A DNA stretch of 64,000 bases from Aspidapion aeneum (taxonomy: Eukaryota; Arthropoda; Insecta; Coleoptera; Brentidae), in assembly GCA_963576565.1 (NCBI GenBank), contig OY755048.1, positions 8,390,136 through 8,454,135 of the forward strand. The letters are read 5' to 3'. Position numbers and translations under genes: made by a program. Numbering within the stretch: position 1 is the stretch's first letter; each line of letters opens with the position of its first letter. Below the pieces are notes generated by a model, which did not search any database, was not told where the DNA came from, and was given only the letters and a program-made list of their open reading frames with translations. Below, one piece after another: positions 31,340 through 42,929 of this stretch.

Positions 31340-32076
31340 GTACTATAGTTATAGTGTACGTGTGAGCTAATATAACTAAAAACTGAAATATATTTTATTC
31401 AACTCCACACTAAATTACCTTTTGTTTGATACCACACAAGCCATGTTTTGACTTAAACTCAAATTTTTGAAATCCACCCCTACCCTTAAAAAAAACAAAA
31501 ACTAAAATGTATTTTGTTAAACTCCGGACTCAATTACCTTTCGTTTGATATCACAGACGCCATATTTTCACTTAAACTCTAATTTTTGAAATATACCCCC
31601 ACCCTTTTTTTAAAATAAATTAAAATGTATTGTGTTTAACTCCAGACTCAATTACCTTTCGTTTGATATCACACAAGCCATATTTTCACATAAACTCTAA
31701 TTTTTGAAATCTATCCCCACCCTTTTATTTGGTTTGTGTTCGGTGGATTTTGTTCATTTTTAAATGGGACCATCTCGACAAAGACCCAGCCTACTCGACA
31801 AAGACCCAGCCTAGGTATCAAATTTCATTGAAATCGGCCAAGTGGTTTTTGAGTTATGCGCGTTGGTCGTTACAGACAGACATACAGGCATACAGACAGA
31901 CAGACAGACATACAGACAGACAGACAGACAGACAGACGGCGCAACAGAAAAGTTTCAAAATCATCTGAAACGCAAAGATATATAAAAAATTTTGAAATCG
32001 GAGCAACTTTTTTTTTTAAAAAAATTAGGATCACCATAGCTCACACTACTATAGTATAGTATATGTGTGAGCTAAA
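31340..32076 (+). repeat. CAGA-bearing dispersed repeat, copy 2, with three ~117-bp units
   Basis: It is bounded by TACTATAGTTATAGTGTACG...GTGTGAGCTAA at the left and AGCTCACACTACTATAGTAT...GTGTGAGCTAA at the right. Between about 31,385 and 31,730 three tandem units of about 117 bp each pass through AAATGTATTTTGTTAAACTC, AATTACCTTTCGTTTGATAT and AACTCTAATTTTTGAAAT to CCCACCCTT. The CAAATTTCATTGAAATCGGC and GAGTTATGCGCGTTGGTCGT segments follow, then (CAGA)n at about 31,877-31,937. Same element as 21,709-22,340. Confidence 0.7.
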
Positions 32077-33439
32077 AAACTGATTTTCAATTCAAGTGAT
32101 TGACTTTTCTTAAATATATTGATATACTTGAAGAAAAACGATTCTTAAAATTAAACAAAGAATTACTCAAACTAAAAATTTACATAAATACTACTTTTGC
32201 AAGCAAAACATTTTCTTCTCCTGAATAAAAACCATTATTTACTCAATTAAAAAAGTATGTTGCGTGTTTCAAAAAACAGATACAATAGAAGTTTCTACAA
32301 ACAAGACTAAGACAATGGATATCTGAAATTTTGTTTCTAGTCAATCATTGTCCACAAGTTTCAAATAAAAAATATTCTGTTTTCTTAGCTAAGTCAGCAA
32401 AAACTTTGTAAATCTGACTTTATAAGTAGACAAAGTCTTTTGTCAAAGATTTTTCGAAAGTTTTTTAGGTAATAACACAGCCTGGTCCTTTTTAGGGATT
32501 TCAATTTTAATTCGAAAATTCCGAGAGCTGTATTTGAATGTTTTGCGTTTCCTTTTTTTCTGGCATTCCCCTTTCCGCAGCCAGTCAGCTTTATAGAGGG
32601 ACTATGTAAGCGGTTAAAAAGGGCAGAAACCCGACATCTCGTATTATAAATAGAAATACTTCAAACTTCTCATTTCTGAGCGATAACTTTTTTATACTTC
32701 AGTTCAGAACAAAAACATTAGAATCCTTACTTTATTACATTTAGTTATATCTTTCACAAGGTTAGATGTGTATTGATCGGATGATTTTAATCTACGACTT
32801 CTTTTAAAATGTTTACCCTAGTAACATATCACTTGACTTGACTCTGATAATATCGTTTCTGTACATATTATTTATCGCTTCTACTCTTGCAAGTCTAGAA
32901 TTTTATTGAGTGATGTCAACTTTAAATTCACCTATATTTTTCAAAGGTATTTTGAAATTTTTTTATTCAGGAATATTTAACTAAAAATCTCTGTCAATAT
33001 ATAGCATTTGGTCGTGCCAAATTTAGACGCCGACAACGATAACTTTAAGAATATTTGACAGTTTCAGTCGTCGCCGACAGTGCGGTTATTTGTCGTTTTA
33101 TGCGTGCAGGACTATTAAGATCATGAGAGAGAGAGAGAGAGAGAGAGAGGCGTTTAGTTAATAGGGGAAGATGGAGGAATATTTTTTTTGTCTGAAGGAA
33201 ACACTTTATTTTCAGTTTTTAAAGTCTTTATATGTGTTGTTTTAAAATTTTTCTTGTGTTAAGCAAGAAGTTTACAATTGAAATGTTTCTTATTACCCTT
33301 TTGTTCTCACTGAAATAGTAAATAGTCACAATAAAAAACCAAAAAAAAAGAAAAAATTATTATTATAATAATATATAATTAATAAATTATCTATGGAAAA
33401 TGGAAATTCAATTTAATTAAACAGAATTAATTCGAAAAA
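32077..33439. other. Unassigned AT-rich region with (GA)n
   Basis: No gene recognised. A (GA)n microsatellite lies at about 33,125-33,150. Confidence 0.45.
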
Positions 33440-34073
33440 TAAAAACTTTTAAGAAGCTTAACTAACAAAACACCATCCTAATTTTAAAAATGTCCAACTC
33501 TGTCAATAAATGTTGCTTTAATTTTTTAAAAATAAATCCACAGTTAAAATTAATTTTATTTCATCTGGGAGGTTATTAAATTCGTTTATACCTTTAGAGA
33601 AAACCGAGTTAGTTGCCAAAAGCTATTGGTGCTATATAAAAGTTGTTTTGCTGCCGAGTTTCATGACTGTGTATTTAATTGTTGTACATCAATTTATTTG
33701 TTAAATAAAGTGGTGCTCTACCAATTTTAATTTAAAAAATAAAGTCTGCATCCCGGAGCCACTGCAATTCTATAAGCATATTCATTATCGGCGTATATCT
33801 ATTACATGAAAGAATGATTCTGATAGCTCTGTTTTGCAACTCTTGTATCATCTGTTGTTCATTTTGGTTAAAGAGATATATTATTGTTGAACAGTATTTA
33901 AAATGAAGCCAAATTGTCTTAAGTAATTTATCTTGAAACTAATTTAAGAAACAAGAAAATTACAGTGATGCTTAAATGATAGTTTATTATCCAAGATAAC
34001 ACCATATTTTTTTAGCTGTTGTCTTGCCAATCAACATAAATGTAGCCTTGTCTGTGTTGAATTTAAGAAGGCT

Positions 34074-34601
34074 TCAACAGCAATATTTATTTATTTTTTC
34101 CAAAGCTCCATTAATATTTAATACTAACAATGCTAAATCTTTATAAACCCCGTAAAGTAATCCGTCGTCAGAAAAATTATGTAAATCTATTCCAGTATCT
34201 TCGTTTTTAATAAATTCTGGGAGATCGTTTATGTATAATATAAATAACAAGGGTCCCAATACGCTACCCTGAGGAAAACCATGTTCATTGAGTAACTCAT
34301 CCGAAACTACCCCATTTAGATTTATTTTTTGTTTTCGATCTTCTAGATAACTTTGAAACCATTGTAAGACAATCCGTTTAATTCCTATTTTTTCCAATTT
34401 TTCTATTAATTTTGTCCTCTCAATTGTCTTAAATGCCCGCTGTAAATCCACAAAAACTGCTAAAATATTATTGCTCTGATCATAATGGCATTTAAATTCA
34501 TCTAAAAGAAATTTAATTGTAGTTTCGCAACTATGTTCAGGTGTAAACCCAGACTGTTTTTCAGTTATAATATTGTGCAATTCTATTGGGGAGGTGTTCA
34601 T
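34074..34601 (-). pseudogene. Reverse transcriptase (CR1-like), 175-residue open part
   Basis: Contains IITEKQSGFTPEHSCETTIK, then ILAVFVDLQRAFKTIERTKL (motif A; first catalytic Asp kept, but the usual F-D is F-K), YLEDRKQKINLNG, GFPQGSVLGPLLFILYINDL (motif B) and DLHNFSDDGLLYGVYKD (motif C, FSDD in place of FADD; both aspartates kept). It stops at NKYCC where family members continue with W. The following codons still read SLLKFNTDKATFMLIGK. Confidence 0.9.
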
Positions 34602-34629
34602 AGGTCTAAAATTAGAAGCTGCAAATAGA

Positions 34630-34932
34630 TCAGGTTTTTTTTATAGGAATTATTGAAGAAAATTTTAGGGGATCTCGAAAAATATCTTGTTCTAGAGTGC
34701 TATTTATTAAATGAATTAATGGTGCCTCAATACTTGGGTAAATACTTTTAATTAAAGCCACATTCAAATGATCCAGACTGTTCTTGTTCGGTAAAGAGAT
34801 ATCGATTTTATAGAATAAATATCTATCTATCAACCTTAATGAGGTAAATGGATCATGCAATTCTATAATTGGAATATCTTGATTTTCTAAGACAGGAACG
34901 ATGTTATCAATTATGTTATCCATGCTTTTCAC
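34630..34932 (-). pseudogene. Reverse transcriptase N-terminal part (CR1-like)
   Basis: A 100-residue frame ends PLKFSSIIPIKKT, matching the block before the NYRPIS motif (SxVIPIxKK). Upstream it has LINSTLEQDIFRDPLKFSSI and IEAPLIHLINSTL, the usual 'PLxxIxNxSL..G.FPd.lK' block. It precedes the 34,601 frame by about 30 bp in which the reading frame is lost. Confidence 0.75.
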
Positions 34933-35255
34933 ATAAAAAATGTTTAACTTATCGGGTCAGAACACGTCCGTATTTGTCAGCCTTTCTCCATCTATTTAAA
35001 TGTTGTCTATTTTTGAGTGTTTGTTATCGGGTAAAATCTGCTTTAAAGTTTTCCACATTGCTTTAGAATCATTCATGCATAAATCTATGTTTTATTCATA
35101 ATATATCTTTTTCTCCAGTCTTATCCGCTCAACTGCTCTATTTCTGTTTTCCTTATATTGCCAATGTGAATCATCGGTCTTTTTAATTTTATATTTCTTG
35201 TACCTTAAATCTCTCTGTTCTATACCTTGTTAACATTTTCATTTCACCATGGCTT

Positions 35256-36000
35256 TTATCTAGGTAATACTTTAACTTCTCTCAAAGGAGCGACATTATG
35301 TAAAGCCTCTTGAATAGTTGTGACAAGAAACTGACATTTTTTGTCTAGATGTTGTTTATTATAAGGCCAGTTAACCATTCGTAACTTTTCGCTTATTAGA
35401 TTATAGTTAATATTTTTTCCTCTTGTCTTCATAAGGTCAGGTCTATGATTATTCTCATTCAAGATTGGCACATTGAGACATATAAAAATGATCACCAATT
35501 CTTGGTGTTTCGTATACAGCAACATAGTCCTTCAGGTACCTTCATCTTTGTTAGGTCTTGTAATTTGAGTTATTATCTGAGTAAATCCAATGTCTTTTGC
35601 GATATCACTCAGTCTCTTTGTATAAGCAAACTCTGTTTTCACCTCCACCAAATCACCTAAAATTATTATAAAACTCATCTTACTCCAGTTTTCAAAATAA
35701 TCTAAAAATTCTTTATCACTGTAGCTTGGAGGAGGATATAAGCACAGAATATATAAAATCCAATACTTTAACTGAACTGCTATCCTATCTATTTTTGAAA
35801 TCTTAAAAGATGAAATAATGTAAATTTGAGAACCCCCAGTACTTCTGCTTGTACTGTCTACCCTAATTAAATCGTATCCCTCAATATAAACCTCACTATC
35901 ACTTATATCTTCAGTTAAATATGTTTCCGTTAAGCAAATAATCTTAGGTTTTTTTCAACGACTAAGGCATATATATAATCAAAGTTGGCAATTGTACTAT
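35256..36000 (-). pseudogene. Endonuclease region of the CR1-like LINE
   Basis: Minus-strand pieces read ICLTETYLTEDISDSEVYIE and GYDLIRVDSTSRSTGG (about 35,955-35,840), with the catalytic Glu in LTETYL, then AVQLKYWILYILCLYPPPSY, FIIILGDLVEVKTEF (GDxN region), and a C-terminal piece to NVAPLREVKVLPR at 35,256. This is the APE-type endonuclease. Several stops and frameshifts. Confidence 0.7.
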
Positions 36001-36302
36001 ATGAATTTAAATATAATATACCACAGCTGGTTGCATTTATTTTCCTATTATTTGTTGACTACAATCCCTGTCTAAAAAATCAGTCTCGATATTTGTATTG
36101 TATACATCTAAGTCACTAGTGGATTTGCCTAAATCAGTGATCCCCGGCTTAGCATGGGCAGTTCTTGTTTCAGTTCCGAAATTTTCAATTTTATCTTTTA
36201 TTTTTCTTGAAAGAGTTTCAAGGCCATTTCTGCTTAAATAATAACCATATTTGGCAAAATCTTTTAAAGAATATGAATTTGAATTGTTTAGTAAGTCAAT
36301 GT

Positions 36303-36725
36303 TTAAATAAAACTTTTTTGATTTTTTAGTGGCATAAATATTTTTTTATTGTTATGATTTATAGAGCTGGTTTGGAAGGAAGAATTATTTTTTTCTGGCA
36401 AGGTACACAAAAGTAAATTGGTAATTGGGCAGTATTTGTTACTAAACCAAACAACATCTTTAAATTTAACATCACTGTCAACGAACCCCGCAGCAAATAT
36501 TACGTAATCAGATTGAGATATATCTTTAATATAGCAGTCAACAGTCGCAAGCAAATCGTATATCTTAGAAAAAGGCTTGGAAATAATTTGAATAGAAAAG
36601 GATCGACCTTGGACTCTATTAAGGTATTCACTTAAAAATTTACAAAAATCGTCTGTTATTATAACAATTCTATTCTTACTACTAGTGTTACTACAACTAG
36701 TACTACTATTGTTAATACAAGGCAC
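36303..36725 (-). pseudogene. ORF1 C-terminal part, esterase-like
   Basis: The frame reads RIVIITDDFCKFLSEYLNRV, then IISKPFSKIYDLLATVDCYI, SDYVIFAAGFVDSD and NKYCPITNLLLCTLPEKNNS. A start with 'ViIGDS'-like IIITDD and a middle 'DYVIf..G.ND'-like block resemble the SGNH esterase-type domain found in some CR1 ORF1 proteins. The family match is by pattern only. Confidence 0.55.
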
Positions 36726-36964
36726 TGTGTTCTTTCTCTTTCCTTTTCTCTTTCTTCGTTTTCTTTCTCCCCAGGCAAGTTCTGCATTACATTGTTAGAC
36801 TCCTCAACCACCAAGACATTACTAATTACAATAATTTTGTCACTGCTATTCTCTACTGATAATTTTTTTGAGTTTTTCGGTTCTTCCATATCTGCGTCAT
36901 TGTTTTTATCCTCCTTAGGCATTACATCCTCTTTCTCATTCATTTCAGCTTGAACAAATTCCAT
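36659..36964 (-). pseudogene. ORF1 middle part, acidic linker
   Basis: Starts MEFVQAEMNEKEDVMPKEDK and continues as a charged, low-complexity linker to about EKENEEREKERERTQC. It then runs into a frameshifted serine/asparagine repeat (SSTSCSNTSSKN in the other frame). It sits between the coiled coil and the esterase-like part, as a linker would. Confidence 0.5.
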
Positions 36965-37024
36965 ATGTAAACTACTGTCAGATAATACGTCTGGCCTATA
37001 TATTGTGGTATTTTTAGTATCTAG

Positions 37025-37357
37025 TTAAATTCTCAATATGTTAAGTTTCTCTTGTAGTTTTTTTATCTCTTCGTAAAGCCAATTATTTTCAGTATTTAGG
37101 TTATCAACACTTATCTTCATGCTCTTATTTCTTTTTTCCAAATCAGTACAAAGTTCGCGGTAGGTTTGCAGCTCATTTTCGGTTTCTTCACCTTTACTCA
37201 ACTGCATCCGAGTAGTCTTGAGTTCCGATTTACACGTATTTTTCTCATCAGTCAGTTTCTTAACATTAATCTCCAAGAGTTCAATTTGCTTTGTAAGGTC
37301 ATTTTCATGTTCAATGTCACTAGTCTTTCTCTTTAACCTTTTGGAGCTACTGATCAA
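37025..37357 (-). pseudogene. ORF1 N-terminal coiled coil
   Basis: 110 residues rich in E, K, L and N with heptad spacing (IELLEINVKKLTDEKNTCKS, LQTYRELCTDLEKRNKSMKI, NTENNWLYEEIKKLQEKLNI). Coiled coils at the ORF1 N-terminus are typical of LINE ORF1 proteins, which trimerise and bind RNA. The first usable codon is TTG and no ATG is in frame, so the start is lost or truncated. Confidence 0.6.
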
Positions 37358-37657
37358 ATTATTTTATATAGCGTCACTGCTTATTTTCTATGGCGACCTC
37401 TAGGGGTGGTAGTTTATACTACGATTGTAAGGCGTTCTGATGCCTGGCGACGCAGTTTTCGTGCCTGGCTCACGTTCCGTCGTCAATATTGGATGTTGGG
37501 CAGTAGTGGAAACGCTATCTAATTATTTTGTTATGTTTATGTTTGTGGTAGTGGCCAGAGTTTCTTCACTTTTCTCTACTTGTTTTATCAACATATTACT
37601 TGACATTTCTGAATAAATCCTTCAATATTTAAAAGGTTAAATCTTGATTGAATGCTC

Positions 37658-37918
37658 TATATATCGCTGCTTTGCTTTGATAGTGGCACAACTAAAAGAA
37701 ATGCGTTTTTGCGTTTTCTGTAAAAACTAACTTCTCATCGTATTGTATATATTTTTACCACAAAATTTTCATTATTGTCTATTTCAAGCATGGGTAAGTT
37801 ATTTGTGGACTTAATTAAAGCAACAAAAATATAGAAATATTTGCCTTTGCCATTATTTTTGCAAAGCGTTTCCTGAAAATTATCATTTTTCAGTTATGCC
37901 ACTATCAAAGCACGGCAG

Positions 37919-37925
<7 letters not shown>
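37658..37925. mobile_element. MITE beside a (TA)n tract
   Basis: TIRs CGCTGCTTTGCTTTGATAGT (left) and CGCTGCCGTGCTTTGATAGT (reverse of right) match at 18 of 20, extended by TGGCAYAAC. TATATA flanks the left end, and a (TA)n microsatellite (37,919-37,981) followed by a T-run flanks the right. Insertion into or expansion of TA repeats is likely. No coding capacity. Confidence 0.75.
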
Positions 37926-37999
<74 letters not shown>

Positions 38000-38000
38000 T
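37919..38000. repeat. (TA)n microsatellite and T-run
   Basis: About 31 TA units followed by roughly 20 T. The frame through it (37,896-38,108) gives a repeated Y-I stretch and is not a gene. Confidence 0.95.
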
Positions 38001-38499
38001 AACTGGTCGTGTGATACAACTATTAATCTAATAACTTGTTGGCAGAGTCCTATTGGTTATGTGGCGTTACCACTACTAAGATTTACCGCTAGAGATGCCT
38101 TCTATTAGAATTTTTTTGATTTTATGTTTTGTTTTGCACATAGTCATAATGTATAGGTATACATGGTATATATAAGCACATAGAAGTATATTCAGTTCAA
38201 TCGTTTTTAGTGTTGGGCTATGTATAAATGATAAGATAAATTGTTTTTTGATACCCTATAGTGGGAAGAAACATATTTGTTAAATTATATATACTGCAAA
38301 ATTACAAATTTTACGAAAAATATAATATAATGCTAACCTTAATATAACCGTAATCCTTTCTGATAACCAGATATAAAAATGTTTACAATTATTTTGCATT
38401 CAATTGATTACCTTCAGCTATAAATATATTTTTAAATAAAAAAAAATCACGAAATGTTAATTACGGGCACAAAGCATTAAATTAAGCCTTTAAGAATAT
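38001..38499. other. Unassigned AT-rich region
   Basis: Nothing recognisable. Confidence 0.4.
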
Positions 38500-39425
38500 T
38501 TTCTGTAGTAATTACTGACACCAAACAATTTGCGGACGATAAAACTTTACAAATAAAAAACAAAAACATTAACATTTTGAAGGACAATATGATACAAATA
38601 GAGCAACGTGCCCACGAGTGGTTTATGGACAATGAATTGCATATGTATAGAGATCATTAATTATATCAACAATTGGTAGTTTGGCGAGCGATGATCCAGT
38701 AAACATGCTTGGTATGTTACTAGATGGTCGCTTGGATTGAAGGGACCATGTTGCAAAACTATGCTCTACTAACTCTTGCCGCGGATATCTTAAAAATGTG
38801 CTATTTTGCGATTTTCTATAGCCGCTTAATATATGGCGTAACTATGTGGGGTAACTCAGTGAATGCTATCAGAGTTTTTAGGGTTCAGAAAAAAGTTATA
38901 AGAATTTTAGCCAATGCAGAATACCGAGACACAAGCCGTCCTCTTTTTTGAGTCTTGGAATCATGCCGTTACCAACAATTTTTATCTATTTGAGTGTTCA
39001 AGGAAAACAAGTAAAACGCAATATTCTTACAAAAAATTCTGATCTACATTCATATGCCACAAGAAACTCAAATAATTTAAGAGAAACACAGATTGATGGA
39101 AACTAGTAAAAACAGCTTAAATCTTAATTTATATAACCATATTCCTACAGAAATAAAATCACTTAATGACAGGAAATTTATGTCTGCGGTAAAAAAATAT
39201 CTGTTAGATAATCCTTTCTATACTACAAATTAATATTTGCAGAAGCCATTTATATTATGAATTTTATATTTACATTTATATGTTGTTTGTTAAGGTTTTT
39301 CTAATTTTACAATTGTAGTTTTTTTTTAAAGATTTTGTAAAATTGTTTTTTTAGTGATGACCTGCTACAAATTACTGTTAGTATTCACGTAGTTAAATAA
39401 ATGATTCTATTCTATGATTCTATTC
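38500..39425 (+). mobile_element. 3' fragment of a CR1-like LINE
   Basis: It starts at the RT catalytic box (DTKQFADDKTLQIKN) and continues EQRAHEWFMDNELHMYRDH, then the C-terminal block MCYFAIFYSRLIYGVTMWGN and VFRVQKKVIRILANAEYRDT (38,724-38,951, open), then stops. It ends with the short repeated tail ATGATTCTATTCT at about 39,401-39,425, a typical CR1-type 3' tail. The 5' part is missing. Its tail differs from that of the 33.4-37.5 kb LINE, so it is probably another family. Confidence 0.8.
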
Positions 39426-40791
39426 ACCTACCATTCACTTAAAATCTCCAACAAAATAAAATATGAGGATCGGGTGGTCGTAAGAGTTCAATAGTTCAAT
39501 GTTTTATTAGTAGGTCAGGGGTTTGCTGAGTATCTAATATCAAGAAATATGGTTTTCCAAAAGAACTTTATATAGACAATGGTACACACTTTCGATAAGC
39601 CTATGTATTTATATTTGTGGATATCAGCCCTCCGGCACTTGTTGTTATTGAAAATATGACAGAAAAGAAATCATATTAACCTAATACATATATTCATTTC
39701 ACAACGCGCCTTTTTGCAACGTAATACCTGCTCATATATATATATATATATTTTTCATTGGATCGCGGACACATTGAGTGCGATTGAGGGAGCTTTTACG
39801 AAGTGACGTGAAGCACGTTTTCAATGAGCTATTACCCAGATGGTTTGTGTCCGTTGGAAGACGTGTAGGCATATCAAGACAAAATGTTGTATGTCAATAC
39901 TATATTGGTCGACAAGTGAAAATAAAAGAAGAACTAAAAAATAGGGAGATTTCTTATTGAATACATGTATATAGGTTAAATAATTGATTGATTCATTTTG
40001 AAGACACCAGCACTGTAGCAGCTTAGCTTATTATAGGTATTATCTCGGGGCCTGGGCCTCTCCAAGTCAGGTTTGAAATAGGCCGTTATTAGTTCCCGCT
40101 TGCCTATTTGTGATACAATATTGTGTGATACTTCAAAAGTTTCTGGCAAATGGTGCAGAACCACTCTGCGCCCCCTCCAAGGGGGTGTGGGTGGCAGTTT
40201 CAGCATTTTCAAACATATTTTAATCATCTAACCTCCCATAGGGGGGTGAGCAACCCCCAAATTAAGTCTAAAAACCTGCTTTTTTTAATTTATTTTTAAT
40301 TTCTGCAAAAACACCCTTGGGAATGCTTATAAAATTTAGTAGACGCTTTCAAAAGTACAGAAAAGGACTTTCATTTGTTGTATCGCTTATCTACATTGTT
40401 TCAAAAACAACACCCCTACAAGGTGCAAAATTAGGTTTAGTTTTTTAAAAGTAACGTGATTTTTTTAATTTTTAAAAAAATTTTTCTTAAAAACTTTATA
40501 ACTTAGCTTTTTGTTGCAATTGGTGGCTGTCGAGGACAGCTTTAATTTGTGACTTTAGGAAAATTATATGTTTTTGTAATATGAAACACAGATTTCTGGA
40601 CAACCAATATGAGATACGTTAAAATTGGTAAATACATTTTTAATAGCTCGTACAGTTTCCAATGGAGTGATGTATGAGGCAGCTACATAGCTATATTAAC
40701 GCGACGAAGAGCAGCACTTATCTTTGTATTTTTTTTACGTTAAATAAATAAAATTTAAAATTGAAAAAATAGTCCATTTCTCAAAGTGGAG
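39426..40791. other. Unassigned region
   Basis: A frame at 39,778-39,960 (plus) has no recognised motif. Around 40,165-40,260 CCCCCTCCAAGGGGGTG and TAGGGGGGTGAGCAACCCCC form short palindromes typical of repeat DNA. Nothing else assigned. Confidence 0.4.
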
Positions 40792-41534
40792 TTTGCAAAT
40801 TATAAAGAAAAACTGAATGTCTTCTCCACTAAAGTCTTTATTGTTTCGGGTTTAATTTAGGACATGTTTTGAGTCTAACGAGACCAATAATCAGCTGAAA
40901 CAAGTTAAACAAATAAGTGTAACTACATCCGAAGCAATTTTTAGTGCCTATTAAATAGATTAAACTGAAATAATTAAATTATTTTGAATGGGATCAAATA
41001 ATCGCTTTCAGGTTCAATAGTGTACCCTGAAAGCGACCATTCTCCCCCATCATTTTTATATTTTCTAAACCGATACCCCCTTAAAATGTAACATACCTTT
41101 CAAAAACTTTCAAAAGACCCTTATACCCCCAGCAAGCTAATGCGAGGGTTCAAACAGTTGCTGTTTAAACCCTCGCATTAGCTTGCTGGGGATATGAGGG
41201 TCTTTTGAAGGTTTTTGAAAGGTATGTTACATTTTAAGGGGGTATCAGTTTATAAAACATAAAAATGATGGGGGGGAATGGTTGCTTTCAGGGTACACTA
41301 TTGAACGTGAAAGGGATTATTTGATCCCCTTCAAAATAATTTTATTATCTCAGTTTAATCTGAATAATAGGCACTATAAATTGCCTCGGATGTAGTTACA
41401 CTGCTTTGTTTAACTTGTTTCAGCTGATGATGGGTCTCTTTAGACTCGACCCATGTCCTAAATAAAACCCGATACAGTAAAGACTTTAGTGAAGAAGACA
41501 TTCAGTTTTTCTTTGTAATTTTTTTTTGTTTGCA
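40792..41534. mobile_element. Foldback element, ~370-bp arms
   Basis: The arms are inverted copies meeting at AAACAG-TTG-CTGTTT (about 41,153-41,167). Shared blocks from the outside in are TTTGCAAAT/TTTGCA, AAGAAAAACTGAATGTCTTC, TAAAGTCTTTA, CAGCTGAAACAAGTTAAACA, GTAACTACATCCGAAGCAAT, GGATCAAATAATC, TAGTGTACCCTGAAAGCGAC, TTAAAATGTAACATACCTTT and AGCAAGCTAATGCGAGGGTT. The arms differ by substitutions and a few small indels. No coding capacity. A single transcript would fold into a long hairpin. Confidence 0.85.
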
Positions 41535-41689
41535 GCGGATTTTTGGCATGACGGAAGTATCTGAGGCCAAAACGAACAGGTGTATCTTATAGCCATATGG
41601 TTATGTAGCTATGATAGTTGTCTTAAAAAATTTCTTGCGTTACTGCATCCTTGATAAGTGCTGCGTAGGTTTACATTTAAAGCCAATCT

Positions 41690-42010
41690 ACACGGCCAAT
41701 CGTTTGAGGACCTACTGGTTGGACACTAACCGTTTAGGTGCAGACCTTTTGGGCGCAACCAATTTGCAATAGCCGTAAACAAAAAAAAATGCCTTGACAC
41801 CCCCTTTTTTGGACACCTGCTGTTTTGGCGCCAACCATTTGTGCGAAAACTATTTGGGCGCTGAAGGTTTGAGCATTAACAATCGTAAACAATCAAAAAT
41901 AATAATGCCTTGACACCCACTTTTTTGCGAAGATTGTTTGGCCGCCTGTCGTTTTAGTTTGGTTGGGGACACGACCATTTAGTCGCCAATCATCTCCAAA
42001 ACAGCAAGTG
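41690..42010. repeat. Degenerate TTTGGGCGC repeat block
   Basis: Words of the form ACC(A/G)TTTxGG(C/T)GC recur at short spacing (CCGTTTAGGTGC, CCTTTTGGGCGC, CCATTTGTGCG, CTATTTGGGCGC, CCATTTAGTCGCC). A ~150-bp segment including GTAAACAA...AATGCCTTGACACCCxCTTTTTT occurs twice (about 41,770-41,812 and 41,885-41,932). It probably belongs to a decayed MITE with sub-terminal repeats. Confidence 0.5.
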
Positions 42011-42929
42011 TCCAAACAGTTTTTCCAAAAAAATTGTTGTTTTCTTTATATTTTAAGGTCACAGGTGAGTAATATTGAGTGTGACCTCACCATTCTCTTG
42101 TGATTTCACCTCGATGTTGAACACCAGTTGTTTCGATGTGGTTCGTCATACATCAAGTCATCTCTTGATACATCCAATGCGTATAAACGTAACGTTAAAA
42201 TATGATTGATAAATGGTAGCAAATAAAAAGCATTTTCGTTCAGTTAAACCCCTATAAAATGCAGAAATCGTGGAGGAAGTTATGTCTTAATAAAACTGGA
42301 AGGAAACAAGAAATGAGGAGAAGATAAAAACACCACTTAAAGGAGGACACTTCATCTTTTTTTCTTTGTCTGAATTCCTGGCCAGAAAAACAAATGGGTA
42401 AATGTGGCAGAAAAACTTACGAACATTTTATAGGCGGTAATAATCAAGCTCTAAATCTAATTATTTGTCTTTCCCAGTTTTTCTGTTCTCTTCTGTTGTT
42501 TTTATTAGTCGAGCCTCTTAACGAAATCCGTGTATAGTGGTCTATAGTGCGATTCCGAAATAGCTGTGTAAAGGAAACTAGAAAAGTTTGGTAGTAAAAT
42601 GTTTTTCGTTCCCTCCCTCTTCTATAAATTTATGCCGGTAAAACTTTTTTTTCGATACAATGAATCAAAATAGTTGTTCATGTAATTTAAATTAAATAAT
42701 TGCATAATTGCAACAACAAACCATGAAAAAAAATTGGCGCCAGCAGGCACGGACAGCTAAGTCCTAGTCATTCAGGGTGTGCGTTTTACGTTTGTTGAAA
42801 ATGAAACCTTACTCTATAGCGGCTCGTTTTTGAGATATATACGATTTTTTTTCTCTAAAATGGTTATTCTGGCAAAGTTTGACGCTATGACTTGTTGAAA
42901 ATGTAATTCTGAATAAGTTTGATATGATT
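42011..42929. other. Unassigned AT-rich region
   Basis: Around 42,850-42,915 TCTGGCAAAGTTTGACGCTA and GTTGAAAATGTAATTCT are shared with about 50,130-50,180, so a small dispersed repeat is present. No gene. Confidence 0.45.

Larger units (their letters stand above)
33440..37500 (-). mobile_element. Near full-length CR1-like LINE, minus strand
   Basis: From right to left: a GC-richer probable 5' UTR (about 37,360-37,500), ORF1 (37,357-36,303), endonuclease (about 36,000-35,256), RT (34,932-34,074) and a C-terminal tail with stops ending SKGINEFNNLPDEIK near 33,545. The order ORF1-EN-RT and the motifs fit CR1/jockey-group LINEs. All parts are broken by frameshifts and stops. It is the most complete retrotransposon in the window. 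Confidence 0.8.

Noticed and set aside
31856..32059. Frame rich in T-D-R-Q repeats
   Set aside because: Translation of the (CAGA)n tract.
37896..38108. Frame with a Y-I repeat
   Set aside because: Translation of the (TA)n microsatellite.
41420..41470. CTGATGA followed by a TGGGTC/GACCCA stem, a possible second hammerhead
   Set aside because: No GAAA after the stem and no pairing flanks; it lies in a palindromic foldback arm that explains the stem.
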